Assembly: GCA_946410505.1 (NCBI GenBank)
Contig: CAMKAP010000107.1
Location: forward strand, 1-6,916
Length of the DNA stretch: 6,916 bases
Origin: an uncultured Clostridia bacterium
Lineage (GTDB): Bacteria > Bacillota_A > Clostridia > Oscillospirales > Oscillospiraceae
Direction of reading: 5' to 3'
The notes under the pieces: generated by a model
Told to the model about the DNA's origin: nothing
The model's input: the letters and a program-made list of their open reading frames with translations, nothing else
The model's database searches: none
Position numbers and translations under genes: made by a program
In this document: positions 1 through 6,101 of the stretch, piece after piece
Position numbering within the stretch: the stretch's first letter is position 1
Layout of the letters: every line of letters starts with the position of its first letter

Positions 1-925
1 CGGTATCATCGCGGCTCAGTCCATCGGCGAGCCCGGTACGCAGCTGACGATGCGTACCTTCCACACCGGCGGCGTCGCGGGCGACGATATCACCCAGGGT
101 CTGCCCCGTGTCGAAGAGCTGTTCGAGGCCCGCAAGCCCAAGAAAATGGCGATCCTGTCCGAGACCTCGGGTACCGTCTCCATCGAAGAGGCCAAGAAGG
201 GCGTCATGTACTCCATCACGGTCACCAACGAGGCCGAGGGCAGCACCAATGTCTACACTGTGCCGCACTCCGCCGGCATCCTGGTGCACACTGGCGACCA
301 TGTGGACCGCGGCCAGGAGCTGACCTCCGGCGCGCTCAACCCGCACGACGTGCTGCGCATTCGCGGCATCAACGACGACGAGTTCGGCCGCCAGGGCGTT
401 CGCAGCTATATCACCAGCGAGGTCCAGAAGGTGTACCGTCAGCAGGGCGTTGATATCAACGACAAGCACATTGAGGTCATCGTGCGTCAGATGATGCGCA
501 AGGTCCGTGTGGAGGAAGCCGGCAGCACCGACCTGCTCTCCGGCGCCACCATCGACATCTCCCAGTTCAAAGACGCCAACCGCGCCGTGGACGAGCGCAT
601 CGCCGCCGGCGAGGAGGGCCTGAGCCACGCCACCTGCACCCAGCTGCTCATGGGTATCACCAAGGCCTCTCTGGCCACAGAGAGCTGGATGTCCGCCGCG
701 TCCTTCCAGGAGACCACCAAGGTCCTCACCGACGCTGCCATCAAGGGCAAGGTCGATCGTCTGGTGGGCCTGAAGGAGAATGTCATCATCGGCAAGCTGA
801 TCCCGGCAGGTTCCGGCCTTGCCATGTACCGCGACTTTGAGGAGCAGACCGACGAAACCGTCGAGAGTGCCCCCGAGGAATATGTGGATCTCTCCGCTCT
901 GGTGAGTAAGACCAATGCGCTCTGA
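1..925 (+). CDS. rpoC: DNA-directed RNA polymerase beta' subunit, C-terminal part (5' end outside window)
   Basis: This is the C-terminal 307 residues of the largest catalytic subunit of RNA polymerase; base 1 is the last base of a split codon and the frame runs from base 2. The first visible residues are [20 protein letters not shown], followed by HTGG, which is the highly conserved trigger-loop region that closes on the incoming nucleotide. The sequence then runs directly into [19 protein letters not shown], so the large insertion found within the trigger loop of E. coli beta' is absent, as is usual in Bacillota. Near the C-terminus are the conserved blocks [13 protein letters not shown] and [12 protein letters not shown], then an acidic tail ending at a TGA at 923-925. 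The gene is intact as far as seen and is followed after 12 bases by a strong terminator. The upstream neighbour is expected to be rpoB, from general knowledge of the rpoBC operon; it is not visible here. Identification is essentially certain. Confidence 0.98.
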   Translation, partial: GIIAAQSIGEPGTQLTMRTFHTGGVAGDDITQGLPRVEELFEARKPKKMAILSETSGTVSIEEAKKGVMYSITVTNEAEGSTNVYTVPHSAGILVHTGDHVDRGQELTSGALNPHDVLRIRGINDDEFGRQGVRSYITSEVQKVYRQQGVDINDKHIEVIVRQMMRKVRVEEAGSTDLLSGATIDISQFKDANRAVDERIAAGEEGLSHATCTQLLMGITKASLATESWMSAASFQETTKVLTDAAIKGKVDRLVGLKENVIIGKLIPAGSGLAMYRDFEEQTDETVESAPEEYVDLSALVSKTNAL

Positions 926-937
926 TCTCAAATAAGC

Positions 938-976
938 AAAAAAGACAGTGGAAACTCGTTTTCCACTGTCTTTTTT
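938..976 (+). terminator. Rho-independent terminator after rpoC
   Basis: A perfect inverted repeat pairs 938-954 with 960-976. The core is GACAGTGGAAA against TTTCCACTGTC, with a 5-base loop CTCGT at 955-959. The stem is extended by six A:T pairs, so the right arm ends in a run of six T (971-976) that serves as the U-tract. The A-run on the left arm makes it symmetrical, so it could also stop transcription arriving on the minus strand. It starts 12 bases after the rpoC stop and separates the RNA polymerase operon from the ATPase operon. Confidence 0.95.
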
Positions 977-1083
977 CGGGCTAACGGCCTGCTGCCTTAT
1001 GCGCGATCAATAGGCACACGGGCTTTGACCAGGCGGGGGAGAAATGCATACGGAACTGATATGATCGAGCATCGAAAAACAAA

Positions 1084-1113
1084 TTGACAGATTCTTAACA
1101 AACGGCGTATAAT
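1084..1113 (+). promoter_or_regulatory. Sigma-A type promoter of the V-type ATPase operon
   Basis: TTGACA at 1084-1089 and TATAAT at 1108-1113 are both perfect consensus hexamers, separated by 18 bases. The stretch just upstream of the -35 box is A-rich (GAAAAACAAA, 1074-1083) and could act as an UP-like element. There is no TG extension before the -10 box. The predicted transcription start is near 1120. The promoter lies after the rpoC terminator and points at ntpF, so it is the likely main promoter for the whole cluster. With both boxes ideal, basal transcription should be strong. No operator palindrome is obvious around it. Confidence 0.88.
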
Positions 1114-1261
1114 GTCAATCGGAATGAAAAGAGAAAAATGAGCGTGGGCAGACGCATATTCTCCTTGAAACGGGACGTTTTCTGCGGTAAAATAAATAAG
1201 TCAAAATACAAGCGAATCAAGTTAGGATCTGTGTCAAACCCAAGATGATGGAATCTGAGAG

Positions 1262-1270
1262 AAGAGGGGG
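1262..1270 (+). promoter_or_regulatory. Ribosome binding site that sets the ntpF start
   Basis: The purine run AAGAGGGGG ends seven bases before the ATG at 1278. An in-frame ATG at 1245 lies upstream of this site and has no comparable Shine-Dalgarno sequence. The run would also fall inside the coding sequence if 1245 were used. Initiation at 1278 is therefore preferred. Confidence 0.7.
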
Positions 1271-1277
1271 TGTGTCC

Positions 1278-1592
1278 ATGTCAATGGAAGCGATTGCGCG
1301 TGTCACCACCGCAGAGAGCGAAGCGAAGGCTGCCGTCCAGGCGGCTGAGGCCAAAGCCAGACAGAAGCTGGCGGAAGCGGACGCGGCCGGCCGCGCCGCA
1401 GTTGAGGCTGCCGGCGCCAAGGCAGACGCCGAGCTGCGTGAGCTGCGCCTGAAGGCGGAGGAGAAATACCGGAACGACGCCGCCGCACAGGCGGAAACGC
1501 TGGAGGGCCGCAAGGCGGCACTGCGCGCGTCTGCCGGGGAGAAGCTCGACCAGGCAGCGGCGCTCATTGTGGAAAGGATAGTGAACAACTGA
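1278..1592 (+). CDS. ntpF: V-type ATP synthase peripheral stalk subunit (NtpF / G-H type)
   Basis: This 104-residue protein is hydrophilic and rich in Ala, Glu, Lys and Arg over nearly its whole length, with a heptad-like pattern from about residue 10 to 90 (for example KARQKLAEADAAGRAA). That is the expected form of the small peripheral stalk subunit, which pairs with subunit E as a long coiled coil and holds the catalytic head against subunit I. There is no signal peptide or membrane segment. The start at 1278 (MSMEAIARV) is chosen for its ribosome site; an in-frame ATG at 1245 would add eleven residues. The gene is first in the operon, and its stop is separated by one base from the ATG of ntpI, so the two are probably translationally coupled. 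Sequence of this family is poorly conserved, so the assignment rests on composition, length and its first place in an E. hirae-like gene order. Confidence 0.85.
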   Translation: MSMEAIARVTTAESEAKAAVQAAEAKARQKLAEADAAGRAAVEAAGAKADAELRELRLKAEEKYRNDAAAQAETLEGRKAALRASAGEKLDQAAALIVERIVNN

Positions 1593-1593
1593 C

Positions 1594-3570
1594 ATGGCCA
1601 TTTTACGAATGAAACGGCTTCGGCTGATTGCCGTTCGTTCCCGCAAGGAGGAGCTGCTGCGCAGGCTGACGGAGCTCGGCTGCGTGGAGATCTCCGAGAG
1701 TGGGGAAGAGCTGCGGCAGAACGAAAGCCTCCGGCCGGAGAGCAGCGGCCTGATCGCTGCGCGTACCCGGCAGGCATCCCTTGACCATGCGCTGGAGCTG
1801 CTGGGGCAGTACGCCCCGGCCAAAAGCAGGCTGCTTTCGGCAAAACCGGAGCTGGCCGGCAGTGTCTTCCTGGAAGACGAGGGGCTTGAAGAGGCGCAGA
1901 CCCTTGCCGCTCAGATCACTGAGACGCACGAGCAGGTCCGCCGCCTGAGCGCGGAGGAGAGTCGGCAGCGCGCGATTGTGGAATCACTGCAGCCCTGGCT
2001 GAGTCTGGATCTGCCGCTGGAATGCACCGGTACCGAAAGAACGGAGCTGATCCTGGGGACGATCCCGGGCAAGGTCAGCCTGAATGCCGCCGTGGAGGCG
2101 CTTGCGGACGCGGCGGACGAAGCGGAGCTCTTCCCTGTCAGTGAAGATAAGAGCGCCAGATATCTGGCTTTGCTGTGCATTCGTGAGCAGGCGGCAGCGG
2201 CGCAGGAGGCGCTTCGGGGCTTCGGCTTTACCGCCGCCGCCCTTGGCGGATTGAGCGGTACGCCGAAGGAGGCCGCCGCCGCGGCAGAAGCAAGCCTCAA
2301 ACAGCTTGCCGCCGAAAAAGCGGCGCTGATCGATCAGATCAAGGCGCTGAGCGTAAACAGAGATGCGCTGAAGCTCGCCTATGACAAGCTCACGACGCGC
2401 GTCGCCATGGCGGAGGCGGAGGAGCGGCTCGTCGGTACGGAGAGTACCCTGGTGCTGGAGGGCTGGATGCCCGCCGAGCGGGAAGAGGAGCTGGAAAAGC
2501 TCTTTGCGGAATTCGACTGTGCCTGGGAATGCCGCGATCCGGAGGTCGAGGAATACCCGGAAGTTCCCGTAAAGCTCAAAAACAATCAGGTGACGAACGC
2601 CCTGAACATGGTCACTAACATGTACAGCCTCCCGGCCTACGGCACCGTGGACCCGAACCCGCTGATGGCGCCGTTCTTCATCCTGTTTTACGGGCTGATG
2701 ATGGCGGACATGGGCTACGGCCTCATTATGATCGTCGCGGCCCTGATCGGCCTGAAAAAGCTCAAGCCCAGAGGGGGAAGCCTCTCCTTCTGCCAGCTTC
2801 TGCTCTACGGCGGCATCTCCACCTTCATCATGGGCGCGCTCACCGGCGGCCTATTCGGCAACGCTCCCGAGGTGATTGCCGGGATGTTCGGCTCCGACTG
2901 GAAGGGCCTGCCTGCGCTCTTTAGCCCGGTGCGCGACAGTACCCTGGTGCTGTACGGCGCCATGGCGCTGGGCGTCATCCACCTGAACGCCGGTATGCTC
3001 GTCTCCTTCCTGGAGAAGAAAAAGAACGGAAACCTGATGGACGGTATTTTCGAGGAAGGCCCCTTGTGGGTCATCCTGGTCGGCGGCGTGCTGCTGGCGC
3101 TGGACATGCTGGGCTTTGTCCCGTCCCGCCTGCTGCACAACCTGGGCCTTGCGATCCTGATCGTGGGCTGCGTGATGCTGCTCTTCGGCGCGGGGCGCCA
3201 CAGCAAGGGCTTCGGCAAGGTGACGGCCGCCTTCGGCATCATATACAATACCCTCACCGGCTGGTTCGGCGATATTCTGAGCTATTCCCGTATCATGGCC
3301 CTGATGCTGGCAGGCGGCGTTGTAGCGCAGGTGTTCAACACCATTGCGGCCATGCCCTCGGCAAACGGCGTCACCCCTGTGTCCGGCCTGATCTTTATCC
3401 TGATCTTCCTGGTCGGCCACGCGCTGAACTTCGGCCTGAACCTGCTGGGCTGTTTCGTGCATGACCTGCGTCTCCAGTGCCTGGAGTTCTTCGGCAAGTT
3501 CTATCAGGACGGCGGCAAGCCCTTTGCCCCGCTGGCGATCCGAACCAGGTTTATCAATCCGGAAGAATAA
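1594..3570 (+). CDS. ntpI: V-type ATP synthase subunit I (membrane a-type subunit)
   Basis: The 658-residue product matches the family's usual length. Residues 1 to about 345 form the soluble N-terminal domain, with coiled-coil stretches near 55-125 and 220-275 that contact the peripheral stalks. The rest is a membrane domain with about eight predicted helices: two in 356-388, then near 399-421, 450-473, 489-510, 513-533, 560-585 and 595-620. The first contains the characteristic FYGLMMADMGYGL. Arg566 in the motif ILSYSRIMAL is the conserved arginine that faces the ion-binding glutamate of the rotor ring. Arg626 in HDLRLQCLEFFGKFY is the second conserved arginine of the family. The protein forms the two ion half-channels of the stator. 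Its ATG follows the ntpF stop by one base. The only purine-rich site, GGAAAGG at 1571-1577, lies 16 bases from the start, so initiation probably depends on coupling to ntpF. Confidence 0.97.
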   Translation: MAILRMKRLRLIAVRSRKEELLRRLTELGCVEISESGEELRQNESLRPESSGLIAARTRQASLDHALELLGQYAPAKSRLLSAKPELAGSVFLEDEGLEEAQTLAAQITETHEQVRRLSAEESRQRAIVESLQPWLSLDLPLECTGTERTELILGTIPGKVSLNAAVEALADAADEAELFPVSEDKSARYLALLCIREQAAAAQEALRGFGFTAAALGGLSGTPKEAAAAAEASLKQLAAEKAALIDQIKALSVNRDALKLAYDKLTTRVAMAEAEERLVGTESTLVLEGWMPAEREEELEKLFAEFDCAWECRDPEVEEYPEVPVKLKNNQVTNALNMVTNMYSLPAYGTVDPNPLMAPFFILFYGLMMADMGYGLIMIVAALIGLKKLKPRGGSLSFCQLLLYGGISTFIMGALTGGLFGNAPEVIAGMFGSDWKGLPALFSPVRDSTLVLYGAMALGVIHLNAGMLVSFLEKKKNGNLMDGIFEEGPLWVILVGGVLLALDMLGFVPSRLLHNLGLAILIVGCVMLLFGAGRHSKGFGKVTAAFGIIYNTLTGWFGDILSYSRIMALMLAGGVVAQVFNTIAAMPSANGVTPVSGLIFILIFLVGHALNFGLNLLGCFVHDLRLQCLEFFGKFYQDGGKPFAPLAIRTRFINPEE

Positions 3571-3592
3571 ACAATATACATACACCACACTT

Positions 3593-4092
<500 letters not shown>

Positions 4093-4100
4093 TTGCAGAT

Positions 4101-4105
4101 AGGAG
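4101..4105 (+). promoter_or_regulatory. Ribosome binding site that sets the ntpE start
   Basis: AGGAG ends five bases before the ATG at 4111. An open frame extends upstream to a TTG at 4093, directly after the ntpK stop, but that codon has no ribosome site of its own, and the AGGAG would then lie inside the gene. The ATG at 4111 is preferred. Confidence 0.8.
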
Positions 4106-4110
4106 CAGCT

Positions 4111-4698
4111 ATGAAAGGCACTGAAAAAATCATCGCACATATCCAGGCTGACGCGCAGGCGCAGGTGGATGCGATCCTCGCTCAGGCCGAGCAGCAGTGC
4201 GCCGAGATCAGGGACGGCTTCGAAAAGCAGGCGGCGGAGCGCTATTCCGAGCGGATCCGCGCCGGCGTGAAGGCCTGCCAGGACGAGGTGGACAGCCGCC
4301 TGCGTATCGACCAGATGGAAGCCCGGAAGAGCATGCTGGCCGTGAAGCAGGAGCTGGTAGCTCAGTCCTTCGATCAGGCGCTCAAGGCCCTCTGCGCCCT
4401 GCCGGAGGAGGATTATGTCGCGTTTCTCGCAAAGCTTGCGGCCAGAGCCTCGGTCACGCGGGACGAGGAAATCATCCTCAACAGCCAGGACCGCGCCGCC
4501 ATCGGCGCGAAAGTCGTCGAAGCTGCGAACACCAGGATCGGCGGGGGGAAGATGGCGCTCTCTCCCGAAACCCGCGATTTTGCCGGCGGCTTGATCCTGC
4601 GCCGCGGCAATGTGGAGGCCAACTGCACTGCGGAGCTCCTGGTGGAGCTTTCAAAGAGCGAGCTCTCCAACGAGATCGCGGGCATCCTCTTCGCATAA
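4111..4698 (+). CDS. ntpE: V-type ATP synthase subunit E (peripheral stalk)
   Basis: The 195-residue protein is the larger peripheral stalk subunit, which binds the top of the catalytic head and pairs with the NtpF coiled coil. The N-terminal half (about 3-95) is a charged helical region rich in Gln, Glu, Ala and Arg, beginning TEKIIAHIQADAQAQ. The C-terminal half is a globular domain whose most recognisable block is GGLILRRGNVEANC (159-172), the family's conserved Gly-Gly strand followed by an acidic and Asn/Cys segment. No signal peptide or membrane segment is present. The ATG at 4111 was chosen over a TTG at 4093 because of the AGGAG before it; the shorter form also begins like other family members. 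The gene follows ntpK by 18 bases and precedes ntpC by 27. Confidence 0.94.
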   Translation: MKGTEKIIAHIQADAQAQVDAILAQAEQQCAEIRDGFEKQAAERYSERIRAGVKACQDEVDSRLRIDQMEARKSMLAVKQELVAQSFDQALKALCALPEEDYVAFLAKLAARASVTRDEEIILNSQDRAAIGAKVVEAANTRIGGGKMALSPETRDFAGGLILRRGNVEANCTAELLVELSKSELSNEIAGILFA

Positions 4699-4710
4699 GC
4701 CCTCAGTCAA

Positions 4711-4717
4711 AGGAGGG
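4711..4717 (+). promoter_or_regulatory. Ribosome binding site of ntpC, possibly masked by a hairpin
   Basis: AGGAGGG lies eight bases before a TTG start codon. Just upstream, CCCTC (4700-4704) is complementary to GAGGG (4713-4717) and could form a 5-bp stem with an 8-base loop that covers most of the ribosome site. The site is needed to justify the TTG start, since no ATG or GTG fits the frame nearby. Confidence 0.75.
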
Positions 4718-4725
4718 AAACGAAT

Positions 4726-5718
4726 TTGGCAAAGAAAAAAGAAGAGTATCTCTTCCTCTCCGCCATGCTGCGGGCCAGAGAGCCCGGCATGCTGACCCGG
4801 GAAAAAGCCGAGCGCATGCTGGATGCGGCTTCCTATGAGGAGTGTGCCAAGCTCCTGACCGACTGCGGGTATGAGGATATGTCCCAGAAGAAGGCGGGAG
4901 AGATCGAACAGCTTCTGGCGCAGCGCCGCACGGCGGCCTGGAAAGAGCTGGAGACCATGGTGCCCGACCGGGCGCTGGTGGACTATTTCCGCATCAAATA
5001 TGATTATCACAACGCAAAGGTGATCCTCAAGGCCGATGCGCAGGGCCTGCATGAGAGCGCCCTGCTCTCCGACTCCGGACGGGTACCCCCCGAGCTTCTG
5101 ATAAACGCCGTCCATGAGGATAACTACCGGGATCTGCCCGAGGCCATGGGCCGGGCGGTCCGCGAGGCCGGGAGCATCCTGGCACGCACCGCCAATCCGC
5201 AGCTTGCGGATTTTTATCTGGACAAGGCATATTTTTCCGAGCTTTGCGTACTGAGCGAGAAGCTCGACAGCAAATTCCTCAGGGGCTATACCGCGATCCT
5301 GGCTGACAGCACCAATCTGCGCTCCGCCGTGCGCACCCTGCGCATGGGCAAGGACAGCGGCTATCTGCAGGAAGCGCTTGTCCCCGGCGGCACGGTGGCA
5401 CCCGAACGTCTTGCCGCTGCGGCAAACGGTGAGGGTATCGCAGCTCTGTTTCAGAGCAGCCGTCTGGCCGAGGCTGCCGCATTGGGCGCCGCGGCAGCGG
5501 CAGGCGGACCGATGACCGCTTTTGAGCTGGCCTGTGACAACGCGGTGAATTCCTACGTCAGAGAAGCCAAGCTCGTGGGTTACGGCGAGGAGCCGGTGAT
5601 CGCCTATCTCGCGGCCGTGGAGAACGAAATCACCGCGGTGCGCATGATCCTGACGGGGAGGCTTGCGGGCATTGCCCCCAAGGTGATCCGGGAAAGGCTG
5701 CGTGATCTGTATGCTTAA
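4726..5718 (+). CDS. ntpC: V-type ATP synthase subunit C (central adaptor, d-type)
   Basis: The 330-residue, all-helical soluble protein matches the family's length. It is the funnel-shaped adaptor that sits on the K ring and receives the central stalk (subunits D and F). Recognisable blocks are DYFRIKYDYHNAKV (86-99), where the Asp-Tyr-His-Asn motif is typical of the family, and YGEEPVIAYLAAVENEI (286-302) followed by RMILTGRLAGI. A stretch near residues 248-264 is unusually Ala/Gly rich (EAAALGAAAAAGG) and may be a loop or a locally low-complexity insert. Translation starts at TTG, giving MAKKKEEYLFL, supported by AGGAGGG eight bases upstream. The stop overlaps the start of ntpG by eight bases. 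A TTG start combined with a partly sequestered ribosome site would lower output, which fits a subunit present once per complex; that link is inference. Confidence 0.95.
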   Translation: MAKKKEEYLFLSAMLRAREPGMLTREKAERMLDAASYEECAKLLTDCGYEDMSQKKAGEIEQLLAQRRTAAWKELETMVPDRALVDYFRIKYDYHNAKVILKADAQGLHESALLSDSGRVPPELLINAVHEDNYRDLPEAMGRAVREAGSILARTANPQLADFYLDKAYFSELCVLSEKLDSKFLRGYTAILADSTNLRSAVRTLRMGKDSGYLQEALVPGGTVAPERLAAAANGEGIAALFQSSRLAEAAALGAAAAAGGPMTAFELACDNAVNSYVREAKLVGYGEEPVIAYLAAVENEITAVRMILTGRLAGIAPKVIRERLRDLYA

Positions 5719-6031
5719 GATTGCAGTAATCGGAGCGCGGGAGACCGTGATGGGCTTTAAGGCCCTGGGGCTGGAGACCTGCCCTGCGTCTAGCGCCCAC
5801 GAGGCGCGGGATGCGCTGCGCCGCCTCACCCGCGAGAGCGAGGACTATGCCATCATCTACATTGAGGAGGGCCTGGCCCAGCAGCTTTCGGCGGAGATCG
5901 ACAAGTATAAGGACAGTCCCACCCCGGCCATTATCCTGATCCCGGGCCGGGAGGGCTCCATCGGCCTTGGCCAGTCGGCGCTGAAAGCCGCTGTGGAGCG
6001 GGCCGTCGGCACCAATATCCTGGGCGACTGA
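5711..6031 (+). CDS. ntpG: V-type ATP synthase subunit F (central stalk; NtpG in Enterococcus naming)
   Basis: This 106-residue protein is the small central-stalk subunit that binds subunit D and rotates with it. It has the family's Rossmann-like pattern: strand MLKIAVIG at the N-terminus followed by ETVMGFKALGLE, a middle strand YAIIYIEEGLA, a strand AIILIPG, and the C-terminal helix with ALKAAVERAVGTNIL. The ATG at 5711 is chosen because MLKIAVIG aligns with the usual family start. A GTG at 5702 would add three residues and sits closer to the purine run AAAGG at 5693-5697 (four bases, against thirteen for the ATG), so it cannot be excluded. The gene overlaps the end of ntpC by eight bases, implying translational coupling. 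In Enterococcus naming this is NtpG; in archaeal naming it is subunit F and must not be confused with NtpF at 1278. Confidence 0.94.
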   Translation: MLKIAVIGARETVMGFKALGLETCPASSAHEARDALRRLTRESEDYAIIYIEEGLAQQLSAEIDKYKDSPTPAIILIPGREGSIGLGQSALKAAVERAVGTNILGD

Positions 6032-6034
6032 GCA

Positions 6035-6079
6035 CCCCTCAGTCAGCTTTGCTGACAGCTCCTTCGCATGAGAGGAGCC
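6035..6079 (+). repeat. Double-hairpin palindromic element between ntpG and ntpA
   Basis: After a lead of CCCCTCA, GTCAGC (6042-6047) pairs perfectly with GCTGAC (6051-6056) across a TTT loop. One base later, GCTCCTT (6058-6064) pairs with GAGGAGC (6072-6078) across a 7-base loop, with one G:T pair. There is no T-tract, so it is unlikely to be a plain terminator. The lead plus two tandem stems resembles, from memory, a short palindromic repeat dispersed between genes in gut Clostridia; only a genome search can confirm this. It sits inside the operon, so it may influence mRNA stability or ribosome access ahead of ntpA. Confidence 0.6.
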
Positions 6080-6084
6080 AAAAA

Positions 6085-6096
6085 GGAAAGGAAGAG
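6085..6096 (+). promoter_or_regulatory. Ribosome binding site of ntpA
   Basis: The purine-rich run GGAAAGGAAGAG precedes the ntpA ATG at 6102. The AAAGG core at 6087-6091 has a ten-base spacing, and the run lies just beyond the double-hairpin element, leaving it outside the stems. Confidence 0.75.
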
Positions 6097-6101
6097 TGTA
6101 A

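Larger units (their letters stand above)
926..1277 (+). other. Intergenic region between rpoC and the ATPase operon
   Basis: This 352-base stretch holds the rpoC terminator (938-976), a spacer (977-1083), a consensus promoter (1084-1113) and a leader of about 158 nt before the first ATPase start codon. Base composition becomes clearly AT-richer from about 1070 to 1220 than in the flanking genes. The spacer 977-1083 shows no convincing gene or RNA; the only ORF there with a ribosome-site-like sequence before it is six codons long (1044-1064). The leader contains one 36-codon ORF (1138-1248) of doubtful significance and a weak hairpin, AAACG/CGTTT, around 1168-1180. I do not recognise a known riboswitch or T-box element. 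Confidence 0.7.

Noticed and set aside
1044..1064. Six-codon ORF (MHTELI) preceded by a purine-rich GGGGGAGA
   Set aside because: It lies upstream of the predicted transcription start and after the rpoC terminator, and is too short to support as a gene.
1025..1065. Possible second promoter: TTGACC (1025-1030) with TATGAT (1060-1065)
   Set aside because: The spacing is 29 bases, far from the usual 16-19, and no better -10 box lies at the correct distance.
4093..4110. N-terminal extension of ntpE from a TTG right after the ntpK stop
   Set aside because: It has no ribosome site of its own, and the AGGAG at 4101-4105 points to the ATG at 4111.
4651..5829. Open frame of 392 codons on the minus strand opposite ntpC
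   Set aside because: It spans the whole of ntpC and both its junctions with no recognisable domain; it is a by-product of high GC and codon bias.
6042..6056. GTCAGC/GCTGAC hairpin as a transcription terminator after ntpG
   Set aside because: The stem is only six pairs and no T-run follows; the operon evidently continues into ntpA.
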